A stretch of 64,000 nucleotides of DNA from Paenibacillus sp. R14(2021). Its GTDB lineage: Bacteria; Bacillota; Bacilli; Paenibacillales; Paenibacillaceae. Of the stretch, positions 26,855-35,306 are shown in pieces (the stretch's first letter is position 1; each line of letters begins with the position of its first letter). The translations under genes and the position numbers were made by a program. The stretch covers positions 4,707,001 through 4,771,000 of the forward strand of contig NZ_CP080269.1 in the NCBI RefSeq assembly GCF_019431355.1, given 5' to 3'. Below the pieces are notes generated by a model. The model saw only the letters and a list, made by a program, of their open reading frames with translations. It was not told the DNA's origin and searched no databases.

Positions 26855-27895
26855 ATGATTCCAAAACAAATGGCGCAGCAGGGAGAGAGCGGGCTTGCCG
26901 AGCCGCTGCAGGGCATGGAGCCGGATCTGTGGCCGGCCGCAGCACAGCAATCGCTGCAGCTGATGATGGCGCGCGTGAACAGCGTGCTGCTCGGCAAAAG
27001 CGAGGTTGTGTCCCGGGTATTCAGCGCGCTGCTCGCAGGGGGACATGTGCTGCTGGAGGACGTTCCCGGCGTCGGCAAAACGCTGCTCGTGCGCGCGATC
27101 GCCCGGGTGATGGGCGGTGAGTTCCGCCGTATTCAATTCACGTCCGACATGCAGCCGGCAGACGTCGTAGGCGGCATGATTTGGGACGGGAAGCGGGGCG
27201 AGCTGGTATTTCGCCAAGGGCCGCTGATGGCGAACGTGGTGCTGGCCGACGAGATTAACCGCACACCGCCGCGCACGCAGTCCGCGCTGCTTGAGGCGAT
27301 GGAGGAGCGGAGCGTCTCGGCGGACGGGGAAACCAGGCAGCTGCCGCAGCCGTTCATGCTGCTTGCCACGCAAAATCCGCTGCGCGATGACGGCACTTAT
27401 CCGCTGCCTGAAGCGCAGCTGGATCGGTTCATGATGCGTCTCTCCATCGGCTACCCGGCGCCTGAGGACGAGATCGGCATGCTGGAGTCCGGCCGCCAGC
27501 GCCTGCTGCCGGAGCTGCTGCGTCCCGTCATCGTACCGGAGGAGTGGCTGCGCATGCAGCGGGACGCGCAGTCGGTGCACGTGCATCCGGCGCTTCTGGC
27601 TTATGCGGTGCAGGTAGCCGGCGCAACCCGCGTTTCGCCGGATTTGCTGCTTGGCGCCAGTCCGAGAGCCTCGCTCGATTGGATTCGCGCTTCGCAGGCG
27701 GCTGCTTATGTGGCAGGAAGGCGGTACGTCGTGCCGGATGATATGAAGCATACGGCAGTGCCTGTTCTCGCGCACCGGCTGCTGCTCCGGGATGAGGCAT
27801 GGGTTAAGGGCAGTACGCCTGCGAAGGTGCTGGAAGCGATCCTGTCGTCGACCGCTGTGCCGATGCCGGCTTCGGAAGGCGGGCGCCGCCGATGA
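26855..27895 (+). CDS. MoxR-type AAA+ ATPase
   Basis: A 346-residue AAA+ ATPase of the MoxR family, chaperone-like partners of DUF58/vWA proteins. Walker A is in LLEDVPGVGKTLLVRA (residues about 67-80), Walker B in VVLADEINRTPPRTQSALLEAMEERSVS, sensor 1 in LLATQNPLRDDGTYPLPEAQLDRF, and a C-terminal lid follows (SPRASLDWIRASQAAAYVAGRRYVVPDD). It is the first gene of a three-gene operon with DUF58 and transglutaminase partners, coupled to the next by ATGA. A weak TTAGGAGA ribosome site precedes the ATG. Confidence 0.94.
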   Translation: MIPKQMAQQGESGLAEPLQGMEPDLWPAAAQQSLQLMMARVNSVLLGKSEVVSRVFSALLAGGHVLLEDVPGVGKTLLVRAIARVMGGEFRRIQFTSDMQPADVVGGMIWDGKRGELVFRQGPLMANVVLADEINRTPPRTQSALLEAMEERSVSADGETRQLPQPFMLLATQNPLRDDGTYPLPEAQLDRFMMRLSIGYPAPEDEIGMLESGRQRLLPELLRPVIVPEEWLRMQRDAQSVHVHPALLAYAVQVAGATRVSPDLLLGASPRASLDWIRASQAAAYVAGRRYVVPDDMKHTAVPVLAHRLLLRDEAWVKGSTPAKVLEAILSSTAVPMPASEGGRRR

Positions 27896-29370
27896 AAGCG
27901 GCGGGAGAGAAGAAGACGCCGGCAGGAGGCGGAGCCGCTGCGGGGAAGAAGGAGCAGGGGCCGGGCAAAGCCGGGGCTGCCAGAGCAGAGGCGCCGAAGC
28001 TGCGAAGCCGTGCGTTCGTGCGGCTGGCAGCGCTGCTCGTGCTTCTGATAAGTATCGCTGCAGTCGTGGAGCGCGGGGGCGCAGTGGAATGGCTGTTTGC
28101 GGCTGTCGCGGTCTTGGCTGCGGGCGGCGGCCTGATCATGCCCTATGCGGCTGTCGGCCGGATAACGGCGGAACGGGTCGTTCAGGAGAGCGACCTTGTC
28201 GACGGAGGCAGTGCTCACGTTACGCTGACACTGAAGCTAAGCCGGATGCTGCCATTCATGTGGGTGAGTATTCGGGAAGAGCTGGTCAATCAGAGTGCTG
28301 CCGCGCAGAGCGGTGCGGTTACGATTGAGGGTGCGCTTCTACCCGGTATTAACCGTCAGTTGTCGATCGACTATCGCGTGAACGGGCTGCAACGGGGTGA
28401 ATATGCGTTTCACGCGATTACGGTACGCACGGGAGATATGCTCGGCCTGACGGTACGGACGTTCAAGCTGACCTGCCCGGGCACGCTGCTTGTAATGCCG
28501 CAGCCTCCCAAGGGCGAGCAGCTGGAAGAGCTGCCGGGTTTTCAAGCAGGACGAAACCGGAACGGCGTCCAGCCCGTCTTGTCGTTCGGCGGCCAAATGG
28601 CGTCGGCGGCTTCGCGGCTGCGGCGCGACGGCGCCGGTTCGGAGCTGCGCACCTACGTGCCTGGCGACCCGCTGCGGCGCGTGGATTGGCGGGCGATGGC
28701 AAGAGGGCAGGGTATGCTTACACGCACCGGCGAGGCTGCGGAGGCAGGGACGATCCTGCTCGTATTGGAGACGTCTCTGCAGGTGTACGGACAGAATCAG
28801 CGGCTGTTTGACGCGCATGCAGGGCGTGCGGCAGCCATTATGAAGAAGGCGGAACGGGAAGCGAAGCGCGTCATCGTGCTGACGAATTCGCCGGAGGCAG
28901 CAGAAATACATACCGGCGGCCGCGGCAGCTCCGAGCTGCGCGAAGCGGAAGTACGGCTTGCCAAGCTGCGCTTGGGAGCGGCAAAGCCGATGTCGCAGTG
29001 CTTATCCGACGTCGTTGCGGGAGCGCCGAGAGGCGCCGTCGTGATCTGCATGACGACGGGTCATGCAGATCACGACGGCGCCCAAGCCGGGGAATCGGAG
29101 GCGCCTGAGAATCTGCGCTACGGCGCCAAGCTCGCCGGCGTTCGCGGCGTCCGGCTTCTCCTGCTGCTCTCTGCCGCGGAGACGGGAAGCCGCGCGGCGG
29201 AGGCATCCTGGCTGAAGCAGCTTCAAGGAACCGGCTGCCAGGTGAAGGCGCTGCAAGTGCCGGACAGCTACAGAAGCGTCAGGCCGCGGGCGGCGGAAAT
29301 TTCAATGCGTGCAGCCAAGGAAGGGGGCGTCAATTATGTCGAGACCGCAAATGACGGGCGGAGCTGGTAA
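27892..29370 (+). CDS. DUF58 domain protein
   Basis: A 492-residue membrane protein with two helices (residues about 42-62 and 64-85) after a basic, Ala/Gly/Lys-rich tail. The DUF58 core is LRRDGAGSELRTYVPGDPLRRVDWRAMARGQGMLTR (residues about 240-280), followed by a vWA-like fold (ILLVLETSLQVYG, VIVLTNSPEAAEI). The protein is thought to work with MoxR in assembling or controlling envelope complexes. A perfect 23-bp inverted repeat lies inside the coding sequence (29032-29082). The end overlaps the transglutaminase start by 35 bases. Confidence 0.9.
   Translation: MKAAGEKKTPAGGGAAAGKKEQGPGKAGAARAEAPKLRSRAFVRLAALLVLLISIAAVVERGGAVEWLFAAVAVLAAGGGLIMPYAAVGRITAERVVQESDLVDGGSAHVTLTLKLSRMLPFMWVSIREELVNQSAAAQSGAVTIEGALLPGINRQLSIDYRVNGLQRGEYAFHAITVRTGDMLGLTVRTFKLTCPGTLLVMPQPPKGEQLEELPGFQAGRNRNGVQPVLSFGGQMASAASRLRRDGAGSELRTYVPGDPLRRVDWRAMARGQGMLTRTGEAAEAGTILLVLETSLQVYGQNQRLFDAHAGRAAAIMKKAEREAKRVIVLTNSPEAAEIHTGGRGSSELREAEVRLAKLRLGAAKPMSQCLSDVVAGAPRGAVVICMTTGHADHDGAQAGESEAPENLRYGAKLAGVRGVRLLLLLSAAETGSRAAEASWLKQLQGTGCQVKALQVPDSYRSVRPRAAEISMRAAKEGGVNYVETANDGRSW
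29032..29082. repeat. Perfect 23-bp inverted repeat within the DUF58 gene
   Basis: Arms 29032-29054 and 29060-29082 are exact reverse complements with a 5-base loop (GACGG). The left arm begins GGCGCCGTCGTGATC and the right arm ends with its complement. No T tract follows and the reading frame stays open through it, encoding GAVVICMTTGHADHDGA. Confidence 0.95.
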
Positions 29371-32002
29371 TGCGGGAAAACATGATTCAGGCGCTGTAAG
29401 CGGTGAGGTGAAGCCGGGCGGGACTGAAGAGAAGGGGAAGCCGGTTGGAACCGGCGGAGCGGCCAAGCCCCCGGTACGAACCGGCGGACCGTCAAAAGCC
29501 GCGGGCTCGCGGTTGTCCAAGCGGCAGGCGGAACGCGAAGGGCTGCAGTTCTTCAGTTATTTTACCCGCCGTCTGATCACCAGCATGCTGCTGTTCGGGC
29601 TTATCGTGGAATGGCTCCTGCCTCTGCAGCAGCTTCAGCAATATACGGAGCTCTATCAGGTCAGTCCGCTGCTCACGGCCGTCGGCTTGTTTCTCGCTGT
29701 CGGTCTCTTCGTGCCGCCCGCTTGGACGGCGCTGCTGCTGAACGGGTGCATTACGATAGGTGCAGTTCTCTTCTTGTTTATGCCGCAGTACCATTCGGTG
29801 CCGAACGCCGTTCAAGCCTTGCTCCGTGCCATCCAGCATGACGCGCTGCAAATGGCGCAGGGCAATATGATGCTGAGCGGCGAAACCCGGACACTCCTGT
29901 TAATCAGTGGCCTCGGCATGATGTCCATCGCCGTACAGTCCTTGATGTGGCTAAGGCAGTGGGGGCTGGGGCTGACGGCGCTGACGGCGGTCTATTTGCT
30001 GCTGTTATACGGGTTCCTGGGACTGCCGGTTTTCCCGGGGCTGCTTCGCGCTTGCGCGGAGGGGCTGCTCTTGAGCGCGCTTGTTACGGTGCCGCGGATT
30101 GAGCGGCTTACGGGGACGAGCAATCTGTTTGCTGCTGAAGGCGGCAGAGGGATTTTGGCGGGCTGGACGCTCGGCTGGTGGAGCGGCTCGGCTTGGCTTG
30201 CGGTCGTCATTGTCGCGTCGGGGATCGGGGCATCGTGGAGCTGGTCGGAGGGAGATACGGCGAAGCCTGCGCCGTGGGCGGCCCAAGCCCTGAAATGGGG
30301 TGAGGCGCGTATGGGCGAAGGTAGCGCGCGTACGCATACGACGGCTGAAGAAGCGATGGCCGAGACAGGCTTGGACAGCGCTGCCCAAACGGGCTATGGA
30401 TTTGACGACAGCAAGCTCGGCAGTCCGCTTACGCGGGATCATACAGTCCTGATGACGGTCGTTTCCAAGGAGGCGGCATATCTGCGCGGGGACAGCAAGG
30501 ATATCTATACCGGCAGCGGCTGGGAGCAGAAGGAGCATGATTGGCAGGCTGTTACTGTCGAGGGCGGCGACTCGGGTTCAAAATTAGACGTAAACGCGAA
30601 TTCCAACGCGATTTCGAGTGAAGCGGGCGGTGCGCCGAATACGCCTTTCGTACAAACCGTGACCGCCGCGGTTCCGACAGCCGGACTGCCGCTGTTTGCA
30701 GGAGGCTCAGCCGCGAAGGTGACGGCACTGGTCCTGATGAACGGATCGAAGGAAGACAGCCAGGAGTATAAGAGGGATGAGGCAACGGGGGCGCTTTATC
30801 CGGCATCGGACGATAATCGAGTCGTGCGGTATATGGTAGAGACTGCCGTTCCGGCCGTCCATGCGCTGCGGGAATCGGATCAGGGGGAGGCTTCGGCTGC
30901 AGGCGTGTCAGACTGGCATCCGGCTTCCGATCCGGACGAGGCGGCGTATACGCAGCTTCCAGCTGGGCTGCCTGCCCGGGTGAGCGCGTTAGCCGCGCAA
31001 ATCCTTGCCGATGCGGGCCATCCGCAAGGTCGTTACGAGCAAGCCGTGGCTATCGCGGACTATCTGCGCGGCCATTATGCATACGACCTCGACAAGACGT
31101 CGATTCCTGCAGCGGGCATGGATTTCGTGGATGATTTCTTGTTCCGGCAGAAGCAGGGATATTGCGTGCATTTCGCGTCGGCGATGGCTGTCATGCTGCG
31201 AACGCAGGGCATTCCTGCGCGGTACGTGAAGGGGTTTGCGGCGGGCGAAGAAAGCCGCCAGGCGGGATCCGGCGAAGCCGCGCTTTACACCGTGCGCGCG
31301 AGTGACGCGCATGCATGGGTGGAGGTGCTTTTCCCGGGCGTCGGCTGGGCAGCATTTGAGCCGACGCCGGGCTTTGCGGCGCCGGGCAGCGGCGCCTCCG
31401 GCGAAGCCGGCTCGCCTGTGCCGGCGGGCGAGGGGGCGAAGCCCGGGGCTGCCGCAAGCGTAGGCGGCGCGGCCGGCACGGCCGGCGGCGAAGCCGCTGG
31501 CGCCCGGGGCATGGCCGGGCGCTTAGCCGCGCAGCTGCGCGCTGCCGCGGTACGCGGGGCGCATGCCGCCGCGGAAGCGGGCCGCGGCGCGATGGCTTCG
31601 CCGCCGTGGGCCAAGGCGGCCTGCGCCGCAGGCGCCGTAGGCGCAGCCGGGCTCGCCATGGCCGCGCGGCGGCGCAAGCACGAACGCTTCGCGTTCGCTC
31701 CCGCGCTGCGCCGGTATGGCAGCGCGATCCAGGCGGGCCGGCATACCGCGGCCCGCAGCCAGTTCCTCCAGCTCGCGGACGCCTTATGGCGCGAGCTGTA
31801 CAAGCAGTGCGGCGCGAAGCCGCTGCACCGCACCGCGCGCGAATACGCGGCGGCTTTGAACCTGCCGCCGCACACTGCGCCGCTCGTCGCGAATTTCGTG
31901 CGCTGGGATGAAGAAGCGCGCTATGACGCAATTGCCCGCGGCTTGCCCACGCCGGATCAAATGAGCGAGCTGATCGCGAAATGGCCGAACGGGAAGGCAT
32001 GA
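29336..32002 (+). CDS. Transglutaminase-like membrane protein (TgpA family)
   Basis: An 888-residue protein. A Gly/Lys-rich cytoplasmic tail (about 65 residues) is followed by a cluster of about six membrane helices (to residue 310), an extracellular region, and a transglutaminase-like core with the cysteine in QGYCVHFASAMAVMLRTQGIPARYVKGF, histidine in DAHAWVEVLFPG and aspartate-region WAAFEPTPGF (residues about 600-690). A long Ala/Gly-rich linker carries a further helix, then a C-terminal DUF4129-like domain (ALWRELYKQCGAKPLHRTAREYA). The ATG at 29336 with AAGGAAGGGGG upstream is chosen. Forms an operon with MoxR and DUF58. Confidence 0.9.
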   Translation: MSRPQMTGGAGNAGKHDSGAVSGEVKPGGTEEKGKPVGTGGAAKPPVRTGGPSKAAGSRLSKRQAEREGLQFFSYFTRRLITSMLLFGLIVEWLLPLQQLQQYTELYQVSPLLTAVGLFLAVGLFVPPAWTALLLNGCITIGAVLFLFMPQYHSVPNAVQALLRAIQHDALQMAQGNMMLSGETRTLLLISGLGMMSIAVQSLMWLRQWGLGLTALTAVYLLLLYGFLGLPVFPGLLRACAEGLLLSALVTVPRIERLTGTSNLFAAEGGRGILAGWTLGWWSGSAWLAVVIVASGIGASWSWSEGDTAKPAPWAAQALKWGEARMGEGSARTHTTAEEAMAETGLDSAAQTGYGFDDSKLGSPLTRDHTVLMTVVSKEAAYLRGDSKDIYTGSGWEQKEHDWQAVTVEGGDSGSKLDVNANSNAISSEAGGAPNTPFVQTVTAAVPTAGLPLFAGGSAAKVTALVLMNGSKEDSQEYKRDEATGALYPASDDNRVVRYMVETAVPAVHALRESDQGEASAAGVSDWHPASDPDEAAYTQLPAGLPARVSALAAQILADAGHPQGRYEQAVAIADYLRGHYAYDLDKTSIPAAGMDFVDDFLFRQKQGYCVHFASAMAVMLRTQGIPARYVKGFAAGEESRQAGSGEAALYTVRASDAHAWVEVLFPGVGWAAFEPTPGFAAPGSGASGEAGSPVPAGEGAKPGAAASVGGAAGTAGGEAAGARGMAGRLAAQLRAAAVRGAHAAAEAGRGAMASPPWAKAACAAGAVGAAGLAMAARRRKHERFAFAPALRRYGSAIQAGRHTAARSQFLQLADALWRELYKQCGAKPLHRTAREYAAALNLPPHTAPLVANFVRWDEEARYDAIARGLPTPDQMSELIAKWPNGKA

Positions 32003-32022
32003 TAAGGGCCGTAAGCAAATCA

Positions 32023-32058
32023 AACAAAGGAGCTGTCCCGCAGGACAGTTCCTTTGTT
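32023..32058. terminator. Bidirectional terminator
   Basis: AACAAAGGAGCTGTCC pairs with GGACAGTTCCTTTGTT (one wobble) around CGCA, between the convergent transglutaminase and bactofilin genes. Confidence 0.85.
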
Positions 32059-32060
32059 CT

Positions 32061-33788
32061 TTACCAGTTCTTCAACAGTGCAGCGGCATCCTCGGCGCTG
32101 CGGCCGTTAAAGGCTTTCGCCGAGGAAGTGGTGCGCTGCTCGTGCTGGCTGCCGTTCGCGTAGGTTTTTTCTTCGAAACCATAGGCATACACGCTGCCCG
32201 CCGATTTGACGGTATTTTGCTCAACCTTCGGCAAAGGACCGCTTGTGTCGAACAGCTCGTCCTTCTGACTGAAGCTGCCCGCGGTCTTACGCTCCTCATT
32301 TCGCACGAAGCCGCTTGCATCCATAAGCTCGACTTCTTGTCCGAAGCTAGTCTCATCTTTCTGCCCTAAGCTGCCCTCATCCTCATGGAAGAACATAGCA
32401 TTGTTCTCAGCGGCATCGTCGTCCAATTCACTAGTTAACTCTCGCTCTGCATCGCCATTAAACTCGCTAACTATTTCATCCTCAGCAGCATCACCATCGT
32501 AATCAACAGCGAACTCATACGCCGCATCACCGATGTCCGCAGTACGAACTCCCAATTGATCTGCAAATTCCGAACCACCAGCTTCTTCGTTAAGGGTTTC
32601 TATCGCTGCGGCAGCAGCTGTCTCTGGCGCGATCCCGTCATGCGCGTCCGCTTGCTTCGTTTCTTCCAAGGAGGCTTCAATGCCATCGTCGGACGCGTGA
32701 ACGGCTTCATATTCACTTTTGATTGCATGCGATCCAGCGCTGTCCATTGCGTCTGCTTGCTCCTGATCGCCGCTGTACGTAAGTCCGTTAATATGTTCAT
32801 GCTCATGATTGTTCAAATATTCATGTTCGTTAATCTGCTCTCGAACAGGGTGTTGTGCATAGGTTTCAAGCGCTGGGGCGACCTCAATTCCCGGCTGGTT
32901 CCCAGCAGCCTTCATTGCACGTTCAGCTTCGGCAAATTGCTGTTTGTCGTAGAGCGGACCGCTCCCTGCAGGTTCCGTTTCGATGACGGCCATCGGCTCG
33001 TCAGCTGCAGCGTCATGATCTTTTTCCGCAGCCGCACCCGGCGCATACCCATCCAGCACGGCATCGTTCAATTCCAGCCCGACTTCGCCCGCGACAGGGA
33101 TGTCCATACGGATCGGTTCCCCTTCCGCGTAAAGTTCACCAGCTTCATGCCTGCTTGGCATGGTCGTCCGGCCGTTTTCGCGAAGCGGCTCTGCTGCCGT
33201 CGATGAAGCGGCCCCCTGTGCATCGTCCCATTCACGGCTCACCGCTGCTTCTTCGGCTGCTTCCCCGGCGGAGGCGGGCTCAGGCCCGCGATAATTGATT
33301 TTCTTCTGAAAAAACCCGGCTTCCTCCGGATTCCTGCGGTCGTACCCGGTGCGGCGTTCATTTCCGAACCAATTGGGATCCGCGGCAACGCGGCGGTCAC
33401 GGCCGCTTCTGCGCTGGGTGGGATTCATGACGGGCTCGCCCATGTCCATGGCGCTGTTGCCCTGGAATACGCCGCCTTCCTCGACCACGAACGTCGCCGC
33501 ATCCATATCGCCGTACAGCTTGCCGGAAGAGGTAATCATCAGCTTGCCGCTGATGCGTACATTGCCCGTGACTTGGCCAGCCAGGTATACGTTGCGGGCG
33601 GTAATGTTAGAGACGGCGAAGGCGCTCTCCCCCAGCGTCACGTCGCCTTCGCAAAAAATATCCCCGCGGAGCTGACCTTCCAGCCGAACGCTTCCCGAAG
33701 AACGGATCGGGCCTTCCACGATGGTGCCTTCTCCGATAAACGTATCCGTCAATTGCGTGCTAATCTTGTCCCTTCTCCAATTGAACAT
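32061..33788 (-). CDS. Bactofilin domain protein with very long acidic C-terminal tail
   Basis: About 575 residues. The first 120 form a bactofilin (polymer-forming cytoskeletal) beta-helix: DTFIGEGTIVEGPIRSSGSVRLEGQLRGDIFCEGDVTLGESA, then ITARNVYLAGQVTGNVRISGKLMITSSGKLYGDMDAATFVVEEGGVFQG, with the regular hydrophobic ladder. A basic linker follows (RRSGRDRRVAADPNW). The remaining 420 residues are an acidic, Glu/Ala/Asp-rich and probably disordered tail with loosely repeated ENE/DGDAAE units and a short Gly/Ser/Lys C-terminus. Bactofilins are usually 110-200 residues long. The ATG at 33788 follows GAGGGGG by 11 bases; 33797 is an alternative. It is divergent from an actin-like gene. Confidence 0.85.
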   Translation of the reverse strand: MFNWRRDKISTQLTDTFIGEGTIVEGPIRSSGSVRLEGQLRGDIFCEGDVTLGESAFAVSNITARNVYLAGQVTGNVRISGKLMITSSGKLYGDMDAATFVVEEGGVFQGNSAMDMGEPVMNPTQRRSGRDRRVAADPNWFGNERRTGYDRRNPEEAGFFQKKINYRGPEPASAGEAAEEAAVSREWDDAQGAASSTAAEPLRENGRTTMPSRHEAGELYAEGEPIRMDIPVAGEVGLELNDAVLDGYAPGAAAEKDHDAAADEPMAVIETEPAGSGPLYDKQQFAEAERAMKAAGNQPGIEVAPALETYAQHPVREQINEHEYLNNHEHEHINGLTYSGDQEQADAMDSAGSHAIKSEYEAVHASDDGIEASLEETKQADAHDGIAPETAAAAAIETLNEEAGGSEFADQLGVRTADIGDAAYEFAVDYDGDAAEDEIVSEFNGDAERELTSELDDDAAENNAMFFHEDEGSLGQKDETSFGQEVELMDASGFVRNEERKTAGSFSQKDELFDTSGPLPKVEQNTVKSAGSVYAYGFEEKTYANGSQHEQRTTSSAKAFNGRSAEDAAALLKNW

Positions 33789-34048
33789 GCTCGGCATCCC
33801 CCTCATCGCCAGTCCTGGGCACCCCCGTATCGGTGCTGCTGGCATTACTATCCCTTACTCGTTGTTTCCCGTTTAATATGCTGATTTTGCCTATATACGG
33901 ATTATTTTCGGCAGAAGCGGGCGGAAATCTTAGCTTTAGGAAAAATTGTGCAATAAAAAGGATTTTGTCGGATAATAGCGAATTGGATGTCCATAACAGA
34001 CAAACGATGCTTCGGCAATTGTCAACACCAGGAACGGAGGACAAGCAT

Positions 34049-35161
34049 GTGATTAGGCTTGCAGGCATTGATGTCGGAAACGACAGTATTAAATTGGTCG
34101 TCGACGGGGCGGCGGAACCGGTCGTCATCCCGAGCATACTGGCTCCTGGCTATGACCGTCATATTTTCCAAGAGGAGGATTCGCCTCTCAAGGCGCTGGA
34201 CGTGCGGATTTTCAGCCCGAAGCTGAAGAAGAACAACCAGCGTTATTTCGTGGGACTTCTGGCCATGGAGGATCAGGATAATTCCGAGCTGGAGGAGACC
34301 GACAACAAAGCGACGAGCGATCAAGCGCTGATCGTCGCCCTTACGGCGCTTGCTTATACGGGGCTGACCAGTGGGGCTTATCAGCCGTCCGAGGGACCGG
34401 GAGGGCAAATCGTGGAATACGTCGTCGGCACCGGGCTTCCGGTTCGGACCTATGCCGGCTTCCATAAGACTTTCGAGGAACGCCTGGTTGGCGAGCATGA
34501 GGTTACGTTCCTCTCGACGCCGCAGCTGCGCGGACGTTCCATCCGCGTCGTCATCAAGCGGGCGGTCATTTCCATCGAAGGGGCTGCGGCGCTGTTCCAT
34601 ATGGCGACGCACGATAATCTCTCCGTTCGAAACGAGGAGCTGTACTACGGCTGCATCGGCATTTGCGAGATGGGCGCACTGACGACGGACTTCCCTGTCA
34701 TTAAGCGAATGAGCATCGACAATCAGTTCAGCACGGGCGAGCAGTTCGGTCTGGCCGGCTATCTGGATCAGATCATCCGCGAAGTCGAGGACAGGTTCGG
34801 CCACCGGTTCCCGAGCCGGGCGAAGCTGGTTCAGCGCGTGAAGCATAACGACTACATCATTCATCGCATCGGCGAAGGGCAGGCGGATATCCGTCCGATC
34901 GTGGACGATTATTTTGGCCGCGCGGCGAATAAGGTGATGGATTTGATTCTGAAGCGGTGGAAGAAGAACCCTGATATTCAGTGCTTCTACGTGCTGGGAG
35001 GCGGCGCTTCGGCGCTTCGCAGTTATTTAATCGAGGCGGCGGGAAGCGTTCGGCTTCGGTTCGTCGAGGACAGCGAGTTCCAGAACGTATACGGCTATCT
35101 GAAGCTGGCCAAAAACAAACAGTCCCAGGCGCTTGCTGCAGCTGCAGCCGAACAGGCCTGA
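34049..35161 (+). CDS. ParM-like actin family protein
   Basis: A 370-residue actin-fold ATPase of the ParM/StbA/Alp group. Phosphate-1 is IRLAGIDVGNDSIKLVVDG at the N-terminus, phosphate-2 is IGICEMGALTTDFPVI (about residue 210), and the adenosine motif is FYVLGGGASALRSYL near residue 315. Members form filaments that move plasmids or organise cell contents; this one is chromosomal. The GTG at 34049 with GGAGG eight bases upstream is chosen; the frame is open far upstream through AT-rich DNA. It is divergent from the bactofilin, so two cytoskeletal genes share a 260-base control region. No ParR-like gene adjoins it. Confidence 0.85.
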   Translation: MIRLAGIDVGNDSIKLVVDGAAEPVVIPSILAPGYDRHIFQEEDSPLKALDVRIFSPKLKKNNQRYFVGLLAMEDQDNSELEETDNKATSDQALIVALTALAYTGLTSGAYQPSEGPGGQIVEYVVGTGLPVRTYAGFHKTFEERLVGEHEVTFLSTPQLRGRSIRVVIKRAVISIEGAAALFHMATHDNLSVRNEELYYGCIGICEMGALTTDFPVIKRMSIDNQFSTGEQFGLAGYLDQIIREVEDRFGHRFPSRAKLVQRVKHNDYIIHRIGEGQADIRPIVDDYFGRAANKVMDLILKRWKKNPDIQCFYVLGGGASALRSYLIEAAGSVRLRFVEDSEFQNVYGYLKLAKNKQSQALAAAAAEQA

Positions 35162-35180
35162 CGGCTGGTCCGGAACGCGG

Positions 35181-35217
35181 GCCGCGCATGCAGAAATGCA
35201 CTGTGCGGCTCTTTTTG
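35181..35217 (+). terminator. Terminator after the actin-like gene
   Basis: GCCGCGCATGCA pairs imperfectly with TGCACTGTGCGGC around GAAA, followed by CTTTTTG. Confidence 0.65.
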
Positions 35218-35246
35218 TCGTTATCATGGCTGTGCCCCTCATTACC

Positions 35247-35275
35247 TTGACTGTCCCATAGCGCCTATATATAAT
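35247..35275 (+). promoter_or_regulatory. guaA: guaA promoter
   Basis: TTGACT (35247-35252) and TATAAT (35270-35275) are separated by 17 bases, close to the sigma-A consensus, and give a leader of about 25 bases before the guaA ribosome site. No riboswitch is present in this short leader. Confidence 0.75.
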
Positions 35276-35306
35276 TGACACAATGATTTGAGGGAGGCTT
35301 TAAAAA

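Noticed and set aside
29032-29082. Terminator within the DUF58 gene
   Set aside because: No T tract follows the stem and coding continues through it.
33833-34048. N-terminal extension of the actin-like protein
   Set aside because: The actin phosphate-1 motif begins right after the GTG at 34049, which has GGAGG; the upstream part is the shared control region.
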